From Rhodoferax potami (GTDB taxonomy: Bacteria; Pseudomonadota; Gammaproteobacteria; Burkholderiales; Burkholderiaceae_C), in contig NZ_JAVBIK010000001.1 of NCBI RefSeq assembly GCF_032193805.1, positions 1,571,001 through 1,635,000 on the forward strand: 64,000 nucleotides of DNA, in the 5' to 3' direction. Positions within the stretch are counted from its first letter, which is position 1; every line of letters begins with the position of its first letter. Made by a program: the position numbers and the translations under genes. Below are positions 19,532-25,873 of the stretch, piece after piece. The notes beneath the pieces were generated by a model. It ran no database searches and was not told where the DNA came from. It saw only the letters and a list, made by a program, of their open reading frames with translations.

Positions 19532-20416
19532 ATGGACTACAAAAATCTGCGCGCCATCGATATCCACACCCACGCGGAAGTGAGTTGCTGGAACCCGTTT
19601 GACAACTACGGCGAGGAATACGACCGGGCCGCCGACAAGTACTTCAAGAACGGGCGACGCCCCACGATTGCAGAAACCGTGGCCTATTACCGCGAACAGA
19701 AAGTCGGCTTGGTGATGTTCACCGTGGACGCCGAATCGAAAATGGGCCGCCGCCGTATTCCCAACGAAGAAATTGCCGAAGCCGCCAAAGCCAACAGCGA
19801 CATGATGACGGCGTTTGCCAGCATCGACCCGCACAAAGGCAAGATGGGTGCGCGCGAGGCGCGCAAGCTGATCGAGGAGCACGGCATCAAGGGCTTCAAG
19901 TTTCACCCCACGGTGCAGGCCTACCACCCCTACGACAAGATGGCCTGGCCCATTTACGAGGTGATTGCCGAATACGGCATGCCCGCCATTTTTCACACGG
20001 GCCACAGTGGCATCGGCAGCGGCATGCGCTGCGGCGGCGGACTGAGGCTGGAATACAGCAACCCGATGCACCTGGACGATGTGGCCATTGATTTCCCGGA
20101 CATGCAAATCGTCATGGCCCACCCCAGCTTTCCCTGGCAAGACGAGGCCTTGAGCGTGGCCACCCACAAGCCCAATGTCTGGATTGACCTCTCCGGTTGG
20201 AGCCCCAAATACTTTCCCAAGCAACTGGTGCAATACGCCAACACCTTGCTCAAAGACCGTGTCTTGTTTGGCTCGGATTACCCGCTCATCACCCCTGAGC
20301 GCTGGATGAAAGACTTCCAGGAAGCAGGCTTCAAACCCGAGGTGATGCCCGGCATCCTGAAAGACAACGCGGTGCGTTTGCTGCGCCTGGACCCCGCGGC
20401 GGTAGCCGGCGAGTAA
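19532..20416 (+). CDS. CouO-like amidohydrolase (aryl beta-ketoacyl-CoA hydrolase candidate)
   Basis: 294 residues. Amidohydrolase-2 family TIM barrel: metal ligands HTH (His12, His14) near the N terminus, KFHPTVQAY, FHTGHSG, MAHPSFPW, and the conserved Asp in LFGSDYPLITPERW. Family members CouO (Rhodococcus) and its R. palustris relative hydrolyse 4-hydroxyphenyl-beta-ketoacyl-CoA to 4-hydroxybenzoate plus acetyl-CoA. The neighbours (ligase, crotonase, SDR, MarR) are the same set as in cou clusters, which supports that role. AGGAGA ribosome site 7 bp before the ATG. The general family also includes decarboxylases, so substrate is inferred. Confidence 0.82.
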   Translation: MDYKNLRAIDIHTHAEVSCWNPFDNYGEEYDRAADKYFKNGRRPTIAETVAYYREQKVGLVMFTVDAESKMGRRRIPNEEIAEAAKANSDMMTAFASIDPHKGKMGAREARKLIEEHGIKGFKFHPTVQAYHPYDKMAWPIYEVIAEYGMPAIFHTGHSGIGSGMRCGGGLRLEYSNPMHLDDVAIDFPDMQIVMAHPSFPWQDEALSVATHKPNVWIDLSGWSPKYFPKQLVQYANTLLKDRVLFGSDYPLITPERWMKDFQEAGFKPEVMPGILKDNAVRLLRLDPAAVAGE

Positions 20417-20424
20417 AGCGCCGC

Positions 20425-21012
20425 TCAGTCGGCCGGGGTGTAGACCTTTTGCAGCAGGCGGATCAGGGTTTTGCGCTCTGCGTCCGTCAAGCGGGAGGTG
20501 GCATCCATCTCCAGGTCGAATGCCGTTTTCTCCGCCTGCAACATCAGCTCTGTACCTTGGGGCGTGAGGTGCACGCCCATGGCCCGGCCATCACTGGGGT
20601 GGGGCAGCCGCTCAATCAGGCCCCGGCGTTCTAGTGTGGCAATCAAACCCACCAAGTTGGGCGGTAGCACGCTGAGCGCCGCGCACAGTTGGCGGGACGT
20701 GATGCCCGGGTTGTGCGCGACCAGCGAGAGCACCGAGAAGTCCACTACCTTGAGGTCATAGGGCGCCATGCGCACCATGAAGGTCTCGATGATCGCGAGT
20801 GACGCGCGCCGGGCGTTGTAGCCCACCAGCGTGCGCAAGTAGCTGGTGTCTACAGGTTCTACCGGAAGCGCATCAGGGGCTGCCGCGCGCTGACGCCCGC
20901 TTTTGGCCGTTGCCAGACTGGCCGACGCCGCAGGTTTGCGCACACGCGCCGCCGGCTTGGACTTGACCGCGGGCGACTGGGCAGAGGTAGAAATTTTTTT
21001 CAATGGGTTCAA
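20425..21012 (-). CDS. MarR family regulator, CouR-like candidate
   Basis: 195 residues in the longest plausible reading. A basic, Ala/Lys-rich N-terminal tail of about 55 residues (KPAARVRKPAAS) precedes a normal MarR domain: VDFSVLSLVAHNPGITSRQLCAALSVLPPNLVGLIATLERRGLIERLPHPSDGRA covers helices and wing. It probably represses the cluster and is released by a hydroxycinnamoyl-CoA, as CouR is. The start is uncertain: the TTG at 21012 has no good ribosome site and a family repeat copy occupies the region just upstream. It converges with the amidohydrolase gene, 8 bp apart. Confidence 0.8.
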   Translation of the reverse strand: MNPLKKISTSAQSPAVKSKPAARVRKPAASASLATAKSGRQRAAAPDALPVEPVDTSYLRTLVGYNARRASLAIIETFMVRMAPYDLKVVDFSVLSLVAHNPGITSRQLCAALSVLPPNLVGLIATLERRGLIERLPHPSDGRAMGVHLTPQGTELMLQAEKTAFDLEMDATSRLTDAERKTLIRLLQKVYTPAD

Positions 21013-21019
21013 AACAAAA

Positions 21020-21071
21020 TCAACGCCTAGCCCACGCAGAATGTGCGCAAGCAGCTATCAAAAAAGGAGCA
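21020..21071. repeat. Family repeat copy upstream of marR
   Basis: TCAACGCCTAGCCCACGCAG then AATGTGCGCAAGCAGCTATC and AAAAAAGGAGC. A well preserved intergenic copy that occupies the marR leader. Confidence 0.85.
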
Positions 21072-21168
21072 ATCAACACGTTGAATTCAACCCAACTGTT
21101 GACCGCCTAGGGTGAATGCTAACGGTTGAACCTTGCCGCAAACTGGCTGCACATGCACATGCACCGGC

Positions 21169-21345
21169 TCAGACCAGCCCGTGCTTTCTGGCCCGGTAGG
21201 CAAGCTTGGCGCGGCTGGTGTTCAGCAGCCGTGCGGCTGCCGACAGGTTGCCCCCCGAAGCTGCAATCGCCTTTTGGAGCAGCGATTGCTCGGTTTGCTC
21301 CAAGGTCATCGCCTGCGCCGCCGAGTATTGATCGACGCACTGCGG
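21169..21345 (-). pseudogene. Fis-type HTH fragment of a sigma-54 type regulator
   Basis: An open frame ending at 21169 encodes TLEQTEQSLLQKAIAASGG and then NLSAAARLLNTSRAKLAYRARKHGL, a typical C-terminal Fis-type helix-turn-helix of an NtrC-like activator. The AAA+ and sensory parts are missing; upstream codons are unrelated and no good start exists (an ATG at 21309 would give about 46 residues). It adjoins the truncated end of the integron array, so a larger gene was probably lost or cut there. Confidence 0.65.
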
Positions 21346-21530
21346 CACAAACCTTCTTGGCGTCAAGGACTGTGGCCGCGCGAATTTCAAGTGACATTGA
21401 TAATTTACCAACTCAGTGAAACTAACCAATTCAACGCTAGTTATTTAGAAGCCATGACTCCACGCGGACCTTCAATCCGAAGCCGGGGCATATAGAGACA
21501 AATAGCCTGCTTTCGTATTGAGCTAAAGCA

Positions 21531-21563
21531 GTCGTTACGTCCCTCTCGATGGAAGGGTTAGGC
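21531..21563 (-). other. Truncated attC site (R''-L'' half)
   Basis: GCCTAAC (reverse strand, 21557-21563) overlaps the TAA stop of cassette 1 and is followed by CCTTCCATCGAGAGGGAC. The same L'' style (CCTTCGCTGGAGCGGGAC) follows the R'' of the 24049 site. The expected closing GTTRRRY core is absent, so the site is truncated at the array end. Confidence 0.6.
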
Positions 21564-22010
21564 GTCACTGCCCGCACCCTTTAGAACTTTCTTTGGATCT
21601 CGGATAAATGCTGCGACACGCGAGCGCTCAAGCGCGATGGCAATAGCGGCAGACTTTGCTTCGATCGGCTGCCAGAACTCGACTGCGAATAGGCTGCAGT
21701 CGAGCAACTCACTCAGTTCGCAAAGCGACTCTATAAACTCAGTTGCCTCGCCTCTGGCATCTATCCGGGCGCCTATTTCCGCCGTGCCATCTTGATCAAG
21801 GACGAGATCTACACGACTTCCATCTGTCGGTCCGTAGATTAGCCAACCATCAAGCATTTCCCATGGCTCACCGAAGCGCGCAGACAACCAAGCTTTGGCT
21901 TCGACAACTCTCTCAGCTCCGACTGAGGGGCTTTCGTGACCGTCCGAAGTTCGTGATGGCATTGGACCGCCGCAGGGAACGAGTGAGAGGTCGAATTGCC
22001 AGATTGCCAT
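21558..22010 (-). CDS. Integron cassette 1: hypothetical protein
   Basis: 150 residues, soluble, acidic. It opens MAIWQFDLSLVPCGGPMP and later has FGEPWEMLDGWLIYGPTDGSRVDLVLDQDG. I do not recognise the family; the opening resembles small immunity-type proteins common in cassettes, but this is a weak impression. The ATG at 22010 is 18 bp after a GTTAGGC core at 22029-22035, and the TAA forms part of the following R'' core. Predicted cytoplasmic. Confidence 0.7.
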   Translation of the reverse strand: MAIWQFDLSLVPCGGPMPSRTSDGHESPSVGAERVVEAKAWLSARFGEPWEMLDGWLIYGPTDGSRVDLVLDQDGTAEIGARIDARGEATEFIESLCELSELLDCSLFAVEFWQPIEAKSAAIAIALERSRVAAFIRDPKKVLKGAGSDA

Positions 22011-22028
22011 GGTCGACGCGTTCGTGAC

Positions 22029-22076
22029 GCCTAACGTTTGAGATGAGAGGAGTCGCGGTGCCAGTGAGCCGCTGAT
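22029..22076 (-). other. attC site, degenerate
   Basis: Reverse strand ends CTCAAAC-GTTAGGC (core 22029-22035), the classical L'-R' end. The R'' partner next to the cassette 2 stop is not recognisable, so only half is well preserved. Confidence 0.6.
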
Positions 22077-22496
22077 TCATGGCTTTTCGCGAACCGCTTG
22101 CCCGGCGGATAGCGTGGCGACCACCAAGCATGCCAATACCGACATAAAGCCAACAGTCGCGACTGCAAACAGGCCGGACTGAAATGCTTGTGTCGCCTCC
22201 GTAGCGGTTAATGGCGCAAACTCTTTAAACAAACCGTTGATCCACACCGGCAATACATGGATAACTCCAAGACTGCTGATGAGTAGCAGTGGAATGCCGA
22301 GCCAGTGCAAACGCCAGGATCTGTGGATTGAGGCATATGCCAGCGTGAGAGCCAGCAAAGTTGCGGCCGGAACGCCTCGCTCCGCTTGGATGTGTGGGTA
22401 CTCGAATTTTGAGATTGACCAAACGAGCTCGATGAACCACAGCGTGGCGACCACTGCAAGGAGCAGTGTTGTTGCTTTCGCAAGCTTCGATCGCAT
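22077..22496 (-). CDS. Integron cassette 2: four-helix membrane protein
   Basis: 139 residues from MRSKLAKATTLLL. Hydrophobic segments at about residues 8-27, 43-60, 65-82 and 108-132 predict a small integral membrane protein. No family is recognised. The ATG is 11 bp after the GTTAGGC core at 22508-22514. Local GC is clearly below that of the host genes. An upstream in-frame start at 22556 would begin inside the attC site and is rejected. Confidence 0.7.
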   Translation of the reverse strand: MRSKLAKATTLLLAVVATLWFIELVWSISKFEYPHIQAERGVPAATLLALTLAYASIHRSWRLHWLGIPLLLISSLGVIHVLPVWINGLFKEFAPLTATEATQAFQSGLFAVATVGFMSVLACLVVATLSAGQAVREKP

Positions 22497-22507
22497 GCTT
22501 TGACGAC

Positions 22508-22594
22508 GCCTAACGTTGGAGGCCACCAGCAGGCAACATGCGCCGCGAAGCGGCAACCTGATGTTGCTTGTCCGTGTGGGCCGAAGTGTTAAGC
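22508..22594 (-). other. attC site, 87 bp
   Basis: R'' GCTTAAC (22588-22594, overlapping the cassette 3 stop) to R' GTTAGGC (22508-22514). The interior folds: GGCCCACACGGACAAGCAAC pairs in part with GTTGCCTGCTGGTGGCC around CCGCTTCGCGG, the central VTS loop. Confidence 0.85.
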
Positions 22595-22894
22595 GTCATT
22601 TTCAGCATAGTGAATAATTCTTTCGACTAATGAATGAAGGTCCGGCAGCTGTATTGGCTGGTTAGCCCTCCATTCAGTCAGCATCTCTAGAACGATTGAC
22701 GCCTCCAAAAAGTACTCCATGCCAGGAGCGCGTTCGGCTGCGACTTCGCGCCACGGGAGTGAAAGCTCATTCTCTGAAAGTACAAGCGCAACCGCAGCCG
22801 ACCGTGAGAGAAACTGGCCGTTTACGCGCTCGGCAAAAATCAAGGTTTCGTCCGGACACTCACTTAGCCCAGCGATGACTTCGTGCAGTTGCAT
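22589..22894 (-). CDS. Integron cassette 3: hypothetical protein
   Basis: 101 residues, acidic, mostly helical: MQLHEVIAGLSECPDETLIFAERVNG then AAVALVLSENELSLPWREV and LHSLVERIIHYAEND. Not recognised. Its ATG is 3 bp after the R' core (GTTAAAC, 22898-22904), and its TAA is inside the next R'' core, so the gene fills its cassette completely. Confidence 0.7.
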   Translation of the reverse strand: MQLHEVIAGLSECPDETLIFAERVNGQFLSRSAAVALVLSENELSLPWREVAAERAPGMEYFLEASIVLEMLTEWRANQPIQLPDLHSLVERIIHYAENDA

Positions 22895-22897
22895 GAT

Positions 22898-22964
22898 GTT
22901 TAACGCCCAAGTTCACCGGCGGCCATGCGAAGCATGGACGTCCGTGTGCAACGACCAGTTAGGC
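22898..22964 (-). other. attC site, 67 bp
   Basis: R'' GCCTAAC (22958-22964) to R' GTTAAAC (22898-22904) on the reverse strand. The centre CCATGCTTCGCATGG is a perfect hairpin, and ACGGACG / CGCCGGT arms flank it. Confidence 0.87.
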
Positions 22965-22999
22965 TGGTGGCGGATGCTCGGGTGTTGATACGCATGACA

Positions 23000-23371
23000 C
23001 TATTCACGGGTTCTTCGGGCCTCTTCAAACGGACAGATGCTGTCGGGCGGTGGAAGACGCGCAGGGTTCTCGGAGTAGTTGTAGAGCTCGAGGTTAACAA
23101 TGCGAGTGCCAGACGCCCACAAGATCATGCCAATTTCTTCGCCGTCCTCGGTGTATCCAAGTCCATCCGCGAGACGAAACTGATTTTTTGCTTCGGTGAC
23201 GCCGCTGAAGAACAGGCTTTCGCAGCCGCAGGGGCATTTGCCAACGATCGTCAGTGAACCAATTTCGCAAGATGAGGCTTCACAGGATGGACCAATTGGC
23301 GCACGTGTGAGCAGCGCGCTAACTACAGCTGCTTCAATAGGCGCTATTGGTCGCGGAGTGACGGGCAGCAT
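23000..23371 (-). CDS. Integron cassette 4: small Cys-rich hypothetical protein
   Basis: 123 residues. A cysteine group near residues 29-50 (CEASSCEIG then KCPCGCESLFF) suggests a metal-binding knuckle; a Glu/Asp-rich part follows and the end is basic. No family is recognised. The ATG is 5 bp after the R' core at 23377-23383. Confidence 0.7.
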   Translation of the reverse strand: MLPVTPRPIAPIEAAVVSALLTRAPIGPSCEASSCEIGSLTIVGKCPCGCESLFFSGVTEAKNQFRLADGLGYTEDGEEIGMILWASGTRIVNLELYNYSENPARLPPPDSICPFEEARRTRE

Positions 23372-23376
23372 GAGAG

Positions 23377-23445
23377 GCCTAACGTTTGCGGTAAGCGGAC
23401 CAGCCAGAGTAGCTGGCGCAGGTCCGCTTGACCAAAAGGTTATGC
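23377..23445 (-). other. attC site, 69 bp
   Basis: R'' GCATAAC (23439-23445) to R' GTTAGGC (23377-23383) on the reverse strand. Interior AAGCGGACC...GGTCCGCTT and CCAGC...GCTGG pair into the expected stem. Confidence 0.87.
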
Positions 23446-23446
23446 C

Positions 23447-23926
23447 TCACCTGCGCCTGCCTTCGAACTTTTCAGCCAACTCGTAGAGCAGGCGAAGCTC
23501 TTGCTCTTGCCCCGGCTCGCCCTCCAGCATGTCGATTTGATGGCGAACAAGGTGGAACTCGCCCTCTCCACGAATGGATCCGCGCATCTTGATCTTTGCG
23601 AGGCGGTCGGCTTCCTTGACTAGGAAGTCCGGATAGTGGGCTGAGGTTGCTGCCGCTAGCGCTTGGACAGCGTGCTTTCTAGCCTCGGGTTGCATGGATT
23701 GCATCAGCATCGGTGTTTCGCGGAGACCCTGCTCCATTCCGGAGGCAAGCGCTGATCGAGGAGCAATCGTCGGCTGGTCGTATTGATGCCGAATCCCGGC
23801 CCAGTTCACCACAAGGCGCTGCGCCATCGGATCGTCTAGCTTCGCGATGGCGAAGTGGAACTGGTCAAAGACGGCGACCAACTTACCAAGCTTGTCACTT
23901 CGTGTCACGGTGCGGTCCTGAGGCAT
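23447..23926 (-). CDS. Integron cassette 5: hypothetical protein
   Basis: 159 residues from MPQDRTVTRSDKLGKLV. Soluble, mostly helical with charged tail (EQELRLLYELAEKFEGRRR). A central region reads RLVVNWAGIRHQYDQPT. No domain recognised. The start codon overlaps the R' core GTTATGC (23923-23929), so there is no room for a normal ribosome site within the cassette. Confidence 0.7.
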   Translation of the reverse strand: MPQDRTVTRSDKLGKLVAVFDQFHFAIAKLDDPMAQRLVVNWAGIRHQYDQPTIAPRSALASGMEQGLRETPMLMQSMQPEARKHAVQALAAATSAHYPDFLVKEADRLAKIKMRGSIRGEGEFHLVRHQIDMLEGEPGQEQELRLLYELAEKFEGRRR

Positions 23927-24049
23927 AACGTTTGAGCTGAGGGGCCGGAACCGGGATGGCGCTTGGCCCGCGAAGCGGATGATGACAGCGAGCGCTTCGC
24001 GGGCCAAGAGCCATGCCGGTGGAGGTCCCGCTCCAGCGAAGGGTTAGGC
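23923..24049 (-). other. attC site, 127 bp, long central stem
   Basis: R'' GCCTAAC (24043-24049) to R' GTTATGC (23923-23929) on the reverse strand. CTTGGCCCGCGAAGC and GCTTCGCGGGCCAAG pair perfectly, making a long stem typical of larger attC sites. Confidence 0.87.
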
Positions 24050-24176
24050 CTCGCTCGCTGGGTGAGGAACTGGCTCGCAGAGATTTCGGCTCACCGCTTG
24101 TAGCGAGTGACTGCCGGCGCCTCCGCTCTTTGCACCCAGTTGCGGTGCGCCCATGGCTGCCACCCAAGTTGCACGC

Positions 24177-24473
24177 TCAATGAGTACCGGTGATTCTGAG
24201 TAGCAGGCCTATGCATGCGCCTGCGACAGCTGCTGCGCTACAGAAAAATGCGCTACGAACCTTGGTGCGACGGGCTTTGACTAACGGATTGAACTTGCCT
24301 AGCAGTACACCGGGTCCTTTCGAGAATGCACGATTCTCTGCGACCACGAACCACGATAGAGCGATACAAACTGCGAAGAGTCCGAGGATGACGTGCGGCA
24401 CGTACTCTGCTGTGACGACACCCGCAAGCAATGCGCCAGCGATCGCGCTAAGCAAAGGTAGAAGAACGTACAT
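24177..24473 (-). CDS. Integron cassette 6: small membrane protein
   Basis: 98 residues with three hydrophobic segments (about 3-24, 27-44, 74-94), the middle flanked by AENRAFSKG and a basic loop VKARRTKVR. Probably an inner-membrane protein; not recognised. The ATG is 16 bp after the outer R' core GTTAGGC at 24490-24496. Between its stop and the next R'' core (24050-24176) is 127 bp with no gene. Confidence 0.68.
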   Translation of the reverse strand: MYVLLPLLSAIAGALLAGVVTAEYVPHVILGLFAVCIALSWFVVAENRAFSKGPGVLLGKFNPLVKARRTKVRSAFFCSAAAVAGACIGLLLRITGTH

Positions 24474-24496
24474 GGGTCGGAGTCGCGAGGCCTAAC

Positions 24497-24874
24497 GTGT
24501 TATGGGCGTCAAACACGTCTTATGAACAAAGCTACATGGACCCATGTTTTCCTCCCGTGGATTTTTTAAGTGCTTGATTTATATACGATGAGCCCGACCT
24601 GAGGCCGCATGGCCAACTATAAAAATGAAGCTAAACCCTGCAAACCTGCTTATGAACAAGGTGGCTTGCTGATGAACAAGGTGGCTTGCTGATGAACATT
24701 GCGAACGAAAGATCAGTAAGTCTTTGAATCGATTGGGCATTTTGACTTTGGCTGGAATTTTTATGTGAATAACAGAATAGTCAAACCCTGCAACAAGCTA
24801 GAACTAGGTGTCTTGTTCGTAGGTCCGCTTATGCCCCTCATTGCACCCGCCCCACTAATGGCATCATCCCCGCC
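24497..24874. other. Gene-free boundary between cassette array and LysR gene
   Basis: No gene is seen. The segment is AT-richer than the host and holds a short tandem repeat (24651-24690). TATGAAC appears several times (for example near 24521 and 24651). No integrase open frame or remnant was found; a promoter for the cassettes, if present, should lie here on the minus strand. Confidence 0.5.
24651..24690. repeat. Two tandem 20-bp units
   Basis: TATGAACAAGGTGGCTTGCT is followed directly by GATGAACAAGGTGGCTTGCT, and then a partial third unit GATGAACA. One base differs between the full units. Confidence 0.85.
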
Positions 24875-25747
24875 ATGAGCGCCTCCCGCATCCCCCCGAT
24901 TCAGTGCCTGTTGACCTTTGAAGCCCTGGCGCGCCTGCGTTCGGTCACCCTGGCGGCAGAAGAACTCTTTGTCACCCCCAGCGCCGTAAGCCACCGGGTG
25001 CGGCAGCTGGAGCAGATCATCGGCACCAAGCTGTTCGGCCGGGCGGACTTTTCGCTGACCACTGAGGGCAGCGAGTACCTGGCCCATGTGCGTGAAGGCC
25101 TCGCCATCCTGCAGAAATTTCCCAGCGCCGCTGCGGCACCTGGCAAGCGCAAGCTGCGCCTGGCGGTTACGCCCACGTTTTCGCGCTCCATTTTGATCCC
25201 GCGCCTGCGCCAGTTCACCGACGCCTACCCCGAGATCGACCTGACCCTGCAGGTGTCCATTCCCCTGCTCGACGTGGTGGCCGAAGATGCCGACCTGATG
25301 GTGCGCTTTGGCGCAGGCCGCTATGCCGACATGGAGCATGTGTGCCTGATGAAGGACGAGGTGACACCCCTCGCCTCACCCGCTTTTGTGCGGGAACATG
25401 GCCCATTCGAAACTCCGCAAGATCTCGCCAACCTGCCCCTCTTGCGCAGCCCGCTGGAGCCCTGGCGCACCTGGTTTGCCGCCAACGGGCTGGACTGGCC
25501 GGAGCCGGTAGAGGGTTCCCAGTTCAACGACATCGGCCTCATGTGCGATGGCGCCGCCGCCGGCATGGGCGTGGGCCTGATCCGCCTGAAGCTGGGTGCC
25601 CCCTGGCTGGACAACGGCTCGCTGGTGCGGCTGTATGCCCACAACGCGCCCAGCCCCCACGCGCACTACCTGTGCTGGCGCACAGGCGCCATGGACCGCT
25701 GGGAAGTGGCGGCCTTTGCCGACTGGCTCAAAAAGGCGGTGGGTTAG
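24875..25747 (+). CDS. LysR family regulator, GcvA-like
   Basis: 290 residues. N-terminal winged HTH (residues 8-66: FEALARLRSVTLAAEELFVTPSAVSHRVRQLE) and a C-terminal periplasmic-binding-like domain from residue 92. FGRADFSLTTEG resembles GcvA/AmpR-type regulators. The target is not evident; the next gene (GlcD-like, same strand, 126 bp away) is a candidate but LysR genes are usually divergent from targets. Confidence 0.88.
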   Translation: MSASRIPPIQCLLTFEALARLRSVTLAAEELFVTPSAVSHRVRQLEQIIGTKLFGRADFSLTTEGSEYLAHVREGLAILQKFPSAAAAPGKRKLRLAVTPTFSRSILIPRLRQFTDAYPEIDLTLQVSIPLLDVVAEDADLMVRFGAGRYADMEHVCLMKDEVTPLASPAFVREHGPFETPQDLANLPLLRSPLEPWRTWFAANGLDWPEPVEGSQFNDIGLMCDGAAAGMGVGLIRLKLGAPWLDNGSLVRLYAHNAPSPHAHYLCWRTGAMDRWEVAAFADWLKKAVG

Positions 25748-25873
25748 CCGCCCCCGAGACCCGTCACCGGGCCCTTTTTCACACAGGGCTGCAAGTTTCT
25801 TCACGCCACGGGGGGCCGCTTTCTTTTAGAGTGAGGTTCCACGCAACCGCCCTTTCAGCACCCGATAGCCCCC

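Larger units (their letters stand above)
21531..24496 (-). mobile_element. Integron gene-cassette array without visible integrase (CALIN)
   Basis: Six short genes all lie on the minus strand. Each starts 0-18 nt after a GTTAGGC, GTTAAAC or GTTATGC core (reverse strand) and is followed by the inverse RYYYAAC core or a degenerate form. Spacer elements of 67-127 bp contain central inverted repeats, as attC sites do. The best sites are 22508-22594, 22898-22964, 23377-23445 and 23923-24049. No integrase gene is present between here and the flanking chromosomal genes. Base composition is lower in GC than the neighbours. The 21531 end has a half attC, suggesting decay. Confidence 0.85.

Noticed and set aside
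22897-23100. Small open frame of 66 residues over the attC at 22898-22964
   Set aside because: It begins in cassette 4 and runs through the attC site in another frame; no ribosome site or homology.
24050-24176. Possible short gene between cassette 6 stop and the next attC core
   Set aside because: No start with a plausible ribosome site and no coding bias; treated as non-coding cassette sequence.
24651-24698. CRISPR-like short repeats
   Set aside because: The units abut directly with no unique spacers, and only two full copies exist.
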